A program made the translations under genes and the position numbers. A stretch of 64,000 bases of DNA from Mesorhizobium hawassense (GTDB taxonomy: Bacteria > Pseudomonadota > Alphaproteobacteria > Rhizobiales > Rhizobiaceae), in contig NZ_QMBP01000005.1 in the NCBI RefSeq assembly GCF_003289945.1, positions 273,352-337,351 of the forward strand. The letters are read 5' to 3'. How positions within the stretch are numbered: position 1 is the first letter of the stretch; every line of letters begins with the position of its first letter. A model generated the notes under the pieces. That model did not search any database, was not told the origin of the DNA, and was given only the letters and a program-made list of their open reading frames with translations. Of this stretch, positions 45,660 through 54,268 are shown piece by piece.

Positions 45660-46244
45660 TCAATGAACGATTCTTCGTAAGAAGCTAGGGATGTCTTCAG
45701 GTCGGAAAAACATCGACGACTCCCCCGTTGCGGCTAGGGCGTCCCTCAATTCCTGCGAAACGACGATATGGTTTAACTGCTGCTCGTCCCTTGCCAGGTG
45801 AAGGCCTCTCAAGCAGTTTTCATGGTGAACGTAATAACTGCATGAAATTATATGTGTTACCCCGGATCGTTCGATCTTGCTGGTAACGTCTGATCGTTCG
45901 GGGTCGATGCAGCGCACCCGGCCCAACGGAAGCACCCAGGAGAATTTCTGGGTCACGCCATCTCGGGCAACCAAGGTGATTGGATAGAATTGGACGAGAT
46001 GCTTTGGCACGAACTGCAGAATTATCTTTTGCCACAAATCGTCGACGGCTGGTGGGTCACCGACTGGCGGGCAGTGAAGGCGCTCGAAATTCTTCACGTT
46101 TGATTTGGCACGAAACAAGGGACGGCCGCGACTTGTGTCGATCGGGATCGCCGTCATCGCGTCTGATGCGTTCACCGGTGAACTGTAGTCAAAAACCGCT
46201 GGCTGGAACGGAGTGTCTAATCGATCGTACCATACCCAAGCCAT
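45660..46244 (-). CDS. Probable orphan immunity protein, Imm11/DUF1629-like
   Basis: A 194-residue soluble protein, more AT-rich than the genes around it. The middle and end follow the Imm11 (DUF1629) layout: a VQFYPITL strand, then VLPLGRVRCIDPERS, then a RGLHLARDEQ..-HIVVSQELRDALAATG..MFF end, resembling the (I/V)VSE.L..AL..G segment of that family. Such proteins neutralise polymorphic toxins. No toxin gene is adjacent, so it would be an orphan. The assignment is from motif memory and is tentative. Confidence 0.6.
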   Translation of the reverse strand: MAWVWYDRLDTPFQPAVFDYSSPVNASDAMTAIPIDTSRGRPLFRAKSNVKNFERLHCPPVGDPPAVDDLWQKIILQFVPKHLVQFYPITLVARDGVTQKFSWVLPLGRVRCIDPERSDVTSKIERSGVTHIISCSYYVHHENCLRGLHLARDEQQLNHIVVSQELRDALAATGESSMFFRPEDIPSFLRRIVH

Positions 46245-46288
46245 TTCAAGTGTCCCGGATAGCCAGTTTCTGGCGTGCCCAAATCTGC

Positions 46289-47170
46289 CTACCGCGCATA
46301 CTTATCCGCCTTGCGGTTCCCCAGCAGCAGCTTGCGTTCCAGGTGCGCGCGGAGCTCGCCGTAATAGGCGGTGAGAAATGCCTTTGAATCGATCGGCTCG
46401 ACCCTGGCGCCGATCTTGCGGGCGATGGTCTCGGCCACCGCCTTCAGCGCGGAATAGTCGTCGCGGCGCAGCACTTCCTCGAGCTTCTGCAGTTCGGCGA
46501 TGCCATAGGCGTCGAGCTGCGCCGGGCTGAACTGGAAGCGCGCCGCGACCGGGTCCTTGCGCTGCGAGAGATCCTCGACCAGTGCCACTTTCGGCGCTTC
46601 GACCACCCAGGTGCCGGCAAGCAGGTCGCCGATTCTGAGCCGGTCGCGGTTGAACAGCGGGAACAGCGAGAACAGCAGCGCCCAGACCAGGCCGAAGATG
46701 GTCGTGAGCGTATCGGCGACGTCGGCGCTGGCGCGCGCGGCGAGGATCGACAGCGGCAGGAACACTTCGATCTCGCGCATCAGGTTGCGCGCGATGACCT
46801 GGTCGAGGGTGAGGCCGGCGCCGCTGCGCGAGGCGACCCTGGTGCCGACCAAGCGCTTGCCCGGCGTGGCGGCTCGCCGGCCGGCCTCGAAGGCGATGAA
46901 ATAGACGTTGCGCAGGAAGAAGATGAAGATGATCCAGACGATGAACAGCGGTTCCGCGTCCTTCACGCCGAGGCCGCCAAGTCCGAACAGCCCGACGAGG
47001 CTGACCACGACCGCAGCCACGATGATGATCACCACGTCGAGCAGGAACCCCGCAGCGCGCGTGCCGGCATCCGCCAGCTTGACCCTGAGGTCGACGCCCT
47101 CCGGCGTGACCAGCGGGCGGATTAGCGCCGCCGGGCTCCTGGTCTTGACCTTGGCCCTAGCGGTCGCCAT
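46289..47170 (-). CDS. RDD-family membrane protein
   Basis: 293 residues. An N-terminal RDD domain (about 15-170) has RAAGFLLDVVIII, a second helix pair and TPGKRLVGTRV..-GLTLDQVIARNL typical of the family, then a soluble helical C-terminal half (about 190-293). It is the last gene of a six-gene operon; its ATG overlaps the SpoIIM-like stop by 14 bases. The RDD family is linked to ion transport or membrane-complex roles, and none is proved here. Confidence 0.88.
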   Translation of the reverse strand: MATARAKVKTRSPAALIRPLVTPEGVDLRVKLADAGTRAAGFLLDVVIIIVAAVVVSLVGLFGLGGLGVKDAEPLFIVWIIFIFFLRNVYFIAFEAGRRAATPGKRLVGTRVASRSGAGLTLDQVIARNLMREIEVFLPLSILAARASADVADTLTTIFGLVWALLFSLFPLFNRDRLRIGDLLAGTWVVEAPKVALVEDLSQRKDPVAARFQFSPAQLDAYGIAELQKLEEVLRRDDYSALKAVAETIARKIGARVEPIDSKAFLTAYYGELRAHLERKLLLGNRKADKYAR

Positions 47171-48173
47171 GCCGCACCATACGGAACAGGTAGAAATATG
47201 AGATCCAGAAAGCCAGCATGCCGCCGCCGATCGAATAGCGGACGATGTCGCTGGTGATGGTCTGCCGGCCGATGCCTTCGAGGAGGCCGGCAAAAAGCAG
47301 CATCACCGTGACGCCGATCATCGCGGTCGCCGCCACGCGGCCGGCCCGTGCGGCGGCGGCCATGCGGGCCAATTCGCCGGGGAAGGCGATGCTGGTGCCG
47401 ATGCGCATGCCCGCGGCACCCGCGATGGCGATGGCGAACAGCTCCGTCGTGCCGTGGATCGAAAGCCAGCCGCCGAGCTCGAAGCCGAGCCCCTTGGCGG
47501 CATAGATCTGGAAAATAGCGCCGAGCATGCAGCCATTCATCAGGATGATCAGCACGCTGGGCACGGCGAAGGCGAAACCCAGCGCGAAGGCCAGGATCGA
47601 GACCTGCGTGTTGTGGGTGAAGAGATAGGCGGCAAAGCCCGACAGAAAATGATCGCCGCCGCCGTAAAGCACGCTGCGCAGCGTCTCGGCCGACGAATCC
47701 GGGTTGCGCCCGCCCGCCAAGCTCGGCGCGATGATGGCGTCGTACCAGCGCTTGTCGGAGGCGACCAGCCAATAGCCGGCAATCGCGCCGATCACCGTGA
47801 GGGCAACCGACGTCCACACTTCGCGCCAAAGGTCGCGGATCGCCGCCGGCCAGTCGTGCAGGAAGAAGTCGCCGATGCGCGTCCGCAAGCTTCGCCGCGC
47901 GCCGTAGAGATAGAAATAGCCGCGCAGGCAGAGCGCCTCGAGATAGGCGATCAGCGCGCTGTCGAGCGAGGTTGCGCGCGCCACCGAAAGCGAGGACAGC
48001 GCCGAACGGTAGAGGAGCGGCAGCGACAGCAATTCGTCTTCCGACAGCGCGCGCGGCGCGCGCTTCTCGACGCGCGCCAGCAGCGACTCGAAGGCCTTCC
48101 AGTCGGCTTCGCGCTCCTGGCGGAAGCTGGCCAGCGACTGGCGCACCGCATCGGTGCCGACGGACAGCGTCAT
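47157..48173 (-). CDS. Stage II sporulation protein M-like (DUF95) membrane protein
   Basis: A 338-residue protein with a cytoplasmic helical N-terminus (about 1-100, SVGTDAVRQSLASFRQEREADW) and several membrane helices, including the SpoIIM-type NGCMLGAIFQIYAAKGLG..-LSIHGTTELFAIAIAGAAG region. This family is widespread in bacteria that do not sporulate, usually next to RDD and MoxR/DUF58 genes as here. It overlaps the DUF58 stop by 4 bases. Confidence 0.9.
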   Translation of the reverse strand: MTLSVGTDAVRQSLASFRQEREADWKAFESLLARVEKRAPRALSEDELLSLPLLYRSALSSLSVARATSLDSALIAYLEALCLRGYFYLYGARRSLRTRIGDFFLHDWPAAIRDLWREVWTSVALTVIGAIAGYWLVASDKRWYDAIIAPSLAGGRNPDSSAETLRSVLYGGGDHFLSGFAAYLFTHNTQVSILAFALGFAFAVPSVLIILMNGCMLGAIFQIYAAKGLGFELGGWLSIHGTTELFAIAIAGAAGMRIGTSIAFPGELARMAAAARAGRVAATAMIGVTVMLLFAGLLEGIGRQTITSDIVRYSIGGGMLAFWISYFYLFRMVRHGDR

Positions 48174-49474
48174 AAGAGGTTCTCCTCCTTGAGCTGGATA
48201 TAGCGCTCGACGAGCGCCGGGCCGAGCCGCTGGTGGTCAGCCTCGATGACATGCGCGCCGAGCAGCCTGAGGCGGCCGATCACCACTTGCCGCTGCCGCA
48301 AAAGGTCGCCGGCAGTGACGGCGCGGGCGACATCCTCGGGCGTCGCCGGCGCCATGTCGGCCAGCGTTTCGAGCTCCACATCCCGCATCAGCATGAACAG
48401 CACCAGATGCCGCTCCGTCAGCCGGCCGACGGTGCGCAGCATCAGTTCGGCGCTGATCGGATCGACGAAATCGGTGAAGATGATGACCAGAGAGCGCCGG
48501 TCGAGCTTGGCCGAAAGCGTCGTCAGCGCCAGGGTGAAGTTGGTTTCCTCGCTCGAATAGTCGATCTCGGCGGCGCGCTTCTGGATCATGGTGAAGCTTG
48601 GCGAACCGCGCACGGCGCCGCTGGAGACACGCGGCCTGGCGTCGAAGGAAAAAAGGCTGACGAGATCGCCACCCTTGAGCGCGATGAAGGCCGACAGAAG
48701 CGCTGCCGTCACGGCGCGGTCGACTTTCGGCACGCCGTCGACCGGCTCGCACATCAGGCGGCCGCTATCGATGGCCAAGACGATGTTGTTGTTCTCCTCG
48801 ATTCGGAATTCGCGCGCCAAGAGCTTGCCATGGCGGGCGCTGCGCTTCCAGTCGATCATGCGCCGGCCCATGCCGGGCTGGTAGTCCTTCAGCGCTTCGA
48901 ATTCGCGGCCCTGGCCGGCGCGCTTTTGCGCATGGCCGTCGGCGAGGGCCGAGCGCTGCAGGAGCGTGATCGCCTCGTCGCGCGCGCTGTTGACGTTGGG
49001 CAGCACCGCAACCTTGCGGTCGACGGGCAATATGACCTGGTTCCACACCAGCCCGAACGGGCCCTGCCAGCGCAGCCACAGCCGGTCGAAATTCGAGATG
49101 CCGCGGCGGATGGCCTCGAATTCGAGGTCGAGCGTGCCGCCATTGGCCGGCAGCGCGCCGCCGGTGCCCGCGACCGGCTGCACCCGCTGGTCGTGCCCGA
49201 CCCGCGCCTGCAGGCGCCGCAGCCTTGCGCCGAGGCCGGCCGCGATATGCAGCGTGAAGCGCCCGCCGACGCCGACCTGCGGCGGCGCCGTCAGCGTCGC
49301 GTTGAGCGCGGCGCGGCCTCGTCCGGCGGCCGCGTCCACCGCCAGGAAGGCGAGCAGCAGGCAGATCCACGACAGGCCGAGATACCAGACAGAGGGCAGC
49401 ACGAGCGCGATCAGGAAGGCCGGGATCGCCCCCGCCGCCGCCGCCCAGACCGCTCGACCGCTCGGATAGATCAA
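48170..49474 (-). CDS. DUF58 protein (VWA-like), MoxR partner
   Basis: A 434-residue protein with two N-terminal membrane helices (about 8-50), a beta-sandwich region, and the DUF58 core with GREFEALKDYQPGMGRRMIDWKRSARHGKLLAREF followed by a VWA-like segment VLAIDSGRLM that retains a D-x-S metal-site motif. DUF58 proteins form pairs with MoxR ATPases, which remodel or insert metal in partner proteins. The overlap with MoxR (4 bases) supports the pairing. Confidence 0.93.
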   Translation of the reverse strand: MIYPSGRAVWAAAAGAIPAFLIALVLPSVWYLGLSWICLLLAFLAVDAAAGRGRAALNATLTAPPQVGVGGRFTLHIAAGLGARLRRLQARVGHDQRVQPVAGTGGALPANGGTLDLEFEAIRRGISNFDRLWLRWQGPFGLVWNQVILPVDRKVAVLPNVNSARDEAITLLQRSALADGHAQKRAGQGREFEALKDYQPGMGRRMIDWKRSARHGKLLAREFRIEENNNIVLAIDSGRLMCEPVDGVPKVDRAVTAALLSAFIALKGGDLVSLFSFDARPRVSSGAVRGSPSFTMIQKRAAEIDYSSEETNFTLALTTLSAKLDRRSLVIIFTDFVDPISAELMLRTVGRLTERHLVLFMLMRDVELETLADMAPATPEDVARAVTAGDLLRQRQVVIGRLRLLGAHVIEADHQRLGPALVERYIQLKEENLL

Positions 49475-50427
49475 CGCGGCGCTTCCGTATGGTCGACGAG
49501 GTCGGAGACGATCTGCTCGACCAGACGCCCATCGATCTGCGCCGCCGGCGAAAGAACGACGCGGTGGCGCAGCGCCGGCACGGCCAAAGCCTTGACGTCG
49601 TCGGGAATGACGTAGTTGCGGCCATCGAGCGCCGCCCTGGCGCGCGCGGCCCTCGCCAGCATGGCGCCCGCCCGCGGACTGGCGCCGACTTCGAGGTCGG
49701 GGCTCTCGCGCGTGCCGCGCACGAGGGCCGCGATATAGCCGACGACATCGTCGACCAGCGTGACGTCGCCGACCGTGGCGACTGCTGCTTCGAGCGTCTT
49801 GCGATCGGTCCGCGCCTTGATGCCGTATTGCTCGATGTCGTGCGAGGCCGAGCCGCCGCCGTGATGGATGATGATGGCGCGCTCTTCCTTGGGATCCGGA
49901 TAGCTCACCCTGTGCTTGAACAGGAAACGGTCGAGCTGCGCTTCGGGCAGCGGATAGACGCCCTGATGCTCGATCGGGTTCTGCGTCGCCACCACCATGA
50001 AATTCCCGCCGAGCGAATGCGTGGTGCCGTCGAAGGTGACGGCGTGCTCCTGCATGGCTTCGAGCAGCGCTGCCTGCGTCTTCGGCGGCGTGCGGTTGAT
50101 TTCGTCGGCAAGCAGAAGGTCGCAGAAGATCGGGCCGCGCGTCAGCGTGAATTGCCCGGTCTGGAAATTGTAGATGTTGGCGCCGACGATGTCGCCGGGC
50201 ATCAGGTCGGGCGTGAACTGGATGCGGCCATAGGTTATGCCGAGCGCCTGCGCGAAGCAGCGCGCCGTCATGGTCTTGGCGGTGCCCGGCGGGCCTTCGA
50301 GCAGGATATGGCCGCCGGCGAACAGCGCCGTCAGCATCAGATCGACGGTGTCGCGCTGCCCGGTGATTGCTTTTGCCACTTCTTCCCTGATCGCGCTCGC
50401 CAGTGCCTTCACTTCATCGACGTTCAC
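49471..50427 (-). CDS. MoxR-family AAA+ ATPase
   Basis: About 318 residues: Walker A LLEGPPGTAKT, Walker B LLLADEINR, the MoxR-specific PDLMPGDIVGANIYN insert, sensor-1 VATQNPIEHQGVYPLPEAQLDRF and a C-terminal lid with SPRAGAMLARAARARA. The GTG at 50427 is preferred because GGAGG lies 5 bases before it; it overlaps the upstream stop by 14 bases. Acts as the energy-using chaperone for the DUF58/membrane partners in the operon. Confidence 0.95.
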   Translation of the reverse strand: MNVDEVKALASAIREEVAKAITGQRDTVDLMLTALFAGGHILLEGPPGTAKTMTARCFAQALGITYGRIQFTPDLMPGDIVGANIYNFQTGQFTLTRGPIFCDLLLADEINRTPPKTQAALLEAMQEHAVTFDGTTHSLGGNFMVVATQNPIEHQGVYPLPEAQLDRFLFKHRVSYPDPKEERAIIIHHGGGSASHDIEQYGIKARTDRKTLEAAVATVGDVTLVDDVVGYIAALVRGTRESPDLEVGASPRAGAMLARAARARAALDGRNYVIPDDVKALAVPALRHRVVLSPAAQIDGRLVEQIVSDLVDHTEAPR

Positions 50428-51613
50428 CGAGCCTCCTTGCCGTCCAGTCATGCAGCTGTTCGGCTGCCTCATGCATTGCGGCCAAATTGTTGGATTCGTT
50501 CGCGGCTTTGAAGCGCTGGCTGAAGCCGCCCGCCTCGCCCTTGTCGCGGGAATCGAGCCAGTGGTCGAGCGCTTCGCCCTGCAGCCCATGTGGCGCACCG
50601 AGCAAGGCGCCGGCGCGCTGCCGCACTAATGTCGCATAGCGGTCGCCAAGCCCCTGCAGCCGCCCGGCGCGTCTCAGCAGCGTCGCCGTGGTGTCGACCA
50701 GCGCCCGCTTGCCGAAGGCGATGGCGCGGCCTTCCGCGCGCGGCGGGCCGAAGCGGCCGAGCCCGTGCAGGAAGGCAAGTGCGGCCGCCACCAGCACCGA
50801 AAGCGTCAAAGCCAGGAAGGGCGGTTCGACCAAGAGCTTGGCGAGATCGTATTTCTGGCCGATGCCGTGCAGCGTCAGGTCGAACATGACCGCACCGACG
50901 CGCGACTCGATCATCTCGATGACAGCAAGCGCTGCGACCGCTTTCTGCTCGTCACCCAATGCCGCGTTGTTGATCAGATCGGGATCGGTCAGGATATAGA
51001 AGGGCTCACTGTCGAGTTCCGTCAGGATCGCCTTGCCGTCGCGGGTCGCGATCAAAGGGTCATCGTCGGCCACCCATTGCAGCTCGTCGGGTACCGGAAT
51101 TTTGTGGCCGTCGATATCGACCTGGGCGGCCGTGCTTTTGCCTTCGCCGAGCTTCGCCTTGGCGATGCGGCCCAGCCAGTCATTGACGACGGTGGTCGGC
51201 AGCCGTTCGATCCTCATCTCCCAGCCTTCGCGCTCCTGCGACGGCAAGGTGATCCATTTGGGCAGCACGAAGAGGGTGGTCTTGCCCGAGCGAAGCTTGA
51301 TGATGCGGTCGAGCGCGGCCGGGTCGCTGTCGGGCGCTATGGTGACCACCAGCGGGATTCTGCTGGACAGGTCTTTCTCGTTGCGGGCCATGAATGCCGG
51401 TCCGCCGGTCAGTTTGATCCATTCGACAAGCCCGGCATAACCGGTGCCGCCTTTCGAGAGTGGCGTGGCGCCGCCTTCGGGCTTGCGGAAATCGGGCGCA
51501 TAGGTGGAGAGCAGGAAGAAGCCGGCCGCCGCCAGCAGGCTGGCGAAAATGCCCCAGAAAAGCGTCTTGCGACTGAACGGTTCCTGCGCTGCTTCCGTCG
51601 TCGCCGCGCTCAT
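50414..51613 (-). CDS. DUF4350 membrane protein
   Basis: 399 residues: N-terminal membrane helix (about 16-38), a DUF4350 domain (about 50-250) resembling GATase/ThuA-like folds with LFVLPKWITLP, then a central helix pair (about 270-295) and a helical cytoplasmic tail. The family is found in MoxR-DUF58 operons, as here. It overlaps the DUF4129 stop by 4 bases and MoxR by 14. Confidence 0.85.
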   Translation of the reverse strand: MSAATTEAAQEPFSRKTLFWGIFASLLAAAGFFLLSTYAPDFRKPEGGATPLSKGGTGYAGLVEWIKLTGGPAFMARNEKDLSSRIPLVVTIAPDSDPAALDRIIKLRSGKTTLFVLPKWITLPSQEREGWEMRIERLPTTVVNDWLGRIAKAKLGEGKSTAAQVDIDGHKIPVPDELQWVADDDPLIATRDGKAILTELDSEPFYILTDPDLINNAALGDEQKAVAALAVIEMIESRVGAVMFDLTLHGIGQKYDLAKLLVEPPFLALTLSVLVAAALAFLHGLGRFGPPRAEGRAIAFGKRALVDTTATLLRRAGRLQGLGDRYATLVRQRAGALLGAPHGLQGEALDHWLDSRDKGEAGGFSQRFKAANESNNLAAMHEAAEQLHDWTARRLGERR

Positions 51614-52248
51614 GCCCAGGCATCCCGGAAGGCGAAACGCTCATAGGCGCCGCGTGCCTGCTGCCAGCCTTCGGCGCCGACCGGGCGACGGGCGAACAGC
51701 GCGGCTTCGACGATGCGGGCGATCTCACTGAAGGCGGCGCGGGGCCGGGTGGGGATCGAGCCAGCCGCCGCGATGTCGCGCGCGGTGAGCGAGGGCCGCA
51801 GGAAATCGGGCAAGCGGGTGGCGATGTCGGCGACGCTGCGGCGCAAGAGAAGATGCACCGCCTCGTCAAACTCGCCGCGCGCGGCCAGCGCATCGGCCTC
51901 GGAGAGCAGGACCTGCGCGGCACCCGCGTCCGGCCGCCACTCCTCCGTCGCCGCCTCGGTTTCCTGGCGCTTACGCCACCATGGCAGCCGCCAGGCGACA
52001 CCCTGTGCCTCGAGAACGAGAAGCAGCACGATGATCGCGACGCCGATGATCACCGCGCCCCAGAACAGGTAGATCATGTAGGGGCCGAGCTTGGCCAGGG
52101 CATCCAGCAACGGCTTCAGCCACTCTGGCGGCTCCGGCCGCACAAAGCCCGGCAAGGCAAACTGTATCGAATCATCGGCCAGCAGTTGCTTGTGCACTTT
52201 GGCCAGCCATTCGGGATCAACCGTGTTCAGCCGCGCGGCGTCAGTCAC
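51610..52248 (-). CDS. DUF4129 membrane protein
   Basis: About 212 residues, one strong helix (about 60-85, IYLFWGAVIIGVAIIVLLL) and a C-terminal DUF4129-like helical region with DALAARGEFDEAVHLLLRRSVADI. The GTG at 52248 has GGGGA about 9 bases upstream; an ATG at 52302 has no ribosome site. It is the first gene of the MoxR operon and divergent from the tandem membrane family. Confidence 0.75.
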   Translation of the reverse strand: MTDAARLNTVDPEWLAKVHKQLLADDSIQFALPGFVRPEPPEWLKPLLDALAKLGPYMIYLFWGAVIIGVAIIVLLLVLEAQGVAWRLPWWRKRQETEAATEEWRPDAGAAQVLLSEADALAARGEFDEAVHLLLRRSVADIATRLPDFLRPSLTARDIAAAGSIPTRPRAAFSEIARIVEAALFARRPVGAEGWQQARGAYERFAFRDAWA

Positions 52249-52285
52249 CCGCTCGTTCCCCCTGCAACCTGCGGTTCGCGGCTGA

Positions 52286-52312
52286 CACTGGCAATACGCC
52301 ATGACAATTGCA
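52286..52312 (+). repeat. Upstream copy of a duplicated leader element
   Basis: CACTGGCAATACGCCATGAC followed by AATTGCAA, about 90 bases before the first tandem membrane gene, corresponds base for base with few changes to 53267-53294 before the second gene. Both gaps also share a later TCAATCTTG. It indicates that the promoter region was copied with the gene. Confidence 0.65.
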
Positions 52313-52397
52313 AGTGCACTGGACGTAGCCCTTCAATCTTGGCAAATTTACTTTGAAGTTGTCGATTGGACACGGCGGCGACTCGGGGGAAATTATC

Positions 52398-53177
52398 ATG
52401 ACCACTGCGACATTGGGACGGCCCGGCAGATTCGAGATCGGCAGGGTGTTCAACAACACCTTCGGGGTGATAGGACGAAACATCGGATTGTGCATCGGGT
52501 TGGCGGCGCTGTTCTCAGGGCTCCCGGCATTGATCATCAGGGTTTTGACGCAACCGCAGATAAATGCCGTGGTACAGGAGGCTCCCAACGGAAACGTCAA
52601 TGCTGCGTTCCAGAGCTTCTCATATGTCAGCGTGATTGGCGGGCTGATCGCCTTCGTTTGCGGGCTGCTGCTGCAATCGGCGCTGGTGCGGGCGACCATC
52701 GAGGACCTCAACGGCAAGCGGCCGTCCTTCGGAGACTGCATTCAGATCGCGATCCGCTTTCTGCTGCCGACACTGGGCATTGGCCTGCTTGTCGCTCTCG
52801 GCGCGGGTCTCGCGACCCTTGCGCTGATCGTGCCCGGCGTAATCCTTTGGCTTGGCTGGTCGATGTCGGTCCCGGTTCTCATTCAGGAAAGGCAGGGCGT
52901 GTTCGGCTCGATGTCACGCAGCCGCGTGCTGACCAAGGGCAGCCGCTGGTCGCTGTTCGGCCTGTTCCTCATCCTCATCATCATCGCGATGATCGTTCAG
53001 TGGGGAATGCTGCTCTTTCTCGTCATGTTCGGCGGTATCATTGCCGAGATTGGAGCGGCATTGGTTCAGACGATTGTTTCGATGGTGCTGTCGATCGCGA
53101 CCGCGGTGAGCTACGTCGAACTGCGCCAGGCCAAGGAAGGCACCAGCATCGACGAACTGGCCGAGATCTTCTCGTAA
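52398..53177 (+). CDS. Tandem membrane protein 1 (SRSRxLTKG family)
   Basis: 259 residues, five to six hydrophobic helices. The family marks seen in all three tandem copies are an N-terminal FxIGxVxNNTFxVIGRN, a central ALVR..IEDLNGxRPSxGDCIQIA, the cytoplasmic loop SRSRVLTKGSRW and the conserved end ELRQAKEGTSIDELAEIFS. It recalls the glycerophosphoryl-diester-phosphodiesterase-membrane-domain or YciC-like families, but the function is unknown. ATG at 52398 follows GGGGAAA. Confidence 0.75.
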   Translation: MTTATLGRPGRFEIGRVFNNTFGVIGRNIGLCIGLAALFSGLPALIIRVLTQPQINAVVQEAPNGNVNAAFQSFSYVSVIGGLIAFVCGLLLQSALVRATIEDLNGKRPSFGDCIQIAIRFLLPTLGIGLLVALGAGLATLALIVPGVILWLGWSMSVPVLIQERQGVFGSMSRSRVLTKGSRWSLFGLFLILIIIAMIVQWGMLLFLVMFGGIIAEIGAALVQTIVSMVLSIATAVSYVELRQAKEGTSIDELAEIFS

Positions 53178-53266
53178 CCGGGCGCGGCTGTCCGGCAAGC
53201 GAGGAACGGAACCGTCGCCAGATTGGCGGGGGAGGCTTCGGCTTACCCTCCGCTTCCTGTCGGCGA

Positions 53267-53294
53267 CACAGGCAATACGACAGGAGAATTGCAA
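53267..53294 (+). repeat. Downstream copy of the duplicated leader element
   Basis: CACAGGCAATACGACAGGAG followed by AATTGCAA, matching the element at 52286-52312 and placed similarly before the second paralogue. Confidence 0.65.
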
Positions 53295-53369
53295 CGCCCC
53301 CAAACCGCAAGTATCAATCTTGCGGATACTGTTCAATTTTGCGTATTCATTAGAAGGGGGGAATATAAT

Positions 53370-54251
53370 ATGGCGTCGATCGCAAGCGGCAGGTCGGAGA
53401 AGTTCAGGATTGGCCGGGTGTTCAGCAACACATTCTCGGTCATCGGCCGCAGTTTCGGTCCGCTGGCCGCGATCGTCGGCCTGTTTTCAGCGGCGCCTAC
53501 GTTGATCTACAATTTTTGGAACCTCACCCAGCTTGCCAGGATGCGTGAGGCTGCGGGCGCCTCTGCCTTCGATCGTCCGGACATGGCGAGGTTGGCAGCC
53601 GTATCGGTGGTCGCCGGCCTGGTGTTTCTCTTGCTCGGCTTGCTTGCGCAGGCAGCATTGGTACGGCTGGCGGTCGAGGACCTGAACGGCAGGCGTCCGG
53701 CGGTCGGCGACTGTATCCAGATCGCGTTGCGCAGGTTCTTTCCGATGCTGGGCATCGGCTTCATCGTCTTTCTTGCGCTGATAGTGGCCGGCATCGTGAT
53801 CGGTGTCGTCGCCTCGATTTTCGCCTTTGGTGGCGCCTTCGTCGGTGCGCTCATCGGTATTGCCGTGGCAGCGATCCCGGCAGCGATGTGGTTCATCAGC
53901 ATTTCGGTTTCGATCCCCGTGGCGGTTCAGGAAAGGCTCGGCGTGTTCGGTTCGATATCGCGCAGCCGGGCGCTGACCAAAGGCAGCCGCTGGCCGATCT
54001 TTGGCCTGCTACTGGTCATTGGCATCGCGGCCGGGCTGCTTCAGGCGGCGTTCTCGCTGCTGTTCAGATTTGCCCTGGCGACCGCCAGCGGCCTCAGCGG
54101 CTCCGGCATCATCGTCGGGGCAGTGGGAGGCAGCCTGCTGTCGAGCATCTTCTCGGCGGTGATTTCGTTGGCGATCGCCGTCACCTATGTCGAGCTGCGC
54201 CAGGTCAAGGAAGGCGCCAGCGTCGACGAACTGGCGGAAATCTTCTCTTAG
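53370..54251 (+). CDS. Tandem membrane protein 2 (SRSRxLTKG family)
   Basis: 293 residues and a paralogue of the previous gene, with a longer helical region. Shared: FRIGRVFSNTFSVIGR, VRLAVEDLNGRRPAVGDCIQIALRRFFPMLGIG, SRSRALTKGSRWPIFGL and the ending VELRQVKEGASVDELAEIFS. ATG at 53370 follows AAGGGGGG. Its helices are rich in Ile, Ala and Val. Confidence 0.75.
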   Translation: MASIASGRSEKFRIGRVFSNTFSVIGRSFGPLAAIVGLFSAAPTLIYNFWNLTQLARMREAAGASAFDRPDMARLAAVSVVAGLVFLLLGLLAQAALVRLAVEDLNGRRPAVGDCIQIALRRFFPMLGIGFIVFLALIVAGIVIGVVASIFAFGGAFVGALIGIAVAAIPAAMWFISISVSIPVAVQERLGVFGSISRSRALTKGSRWPIFGLLLVIGIAAGLLQAAFSLLFRFALATASGLSGSGIIVGAVGGSLLSSIFSAVISLAIAVTYVELRQVKEGASVDELAEIFS

Positions 54252-54268
54252 CGAATGGCTTTAAATTC

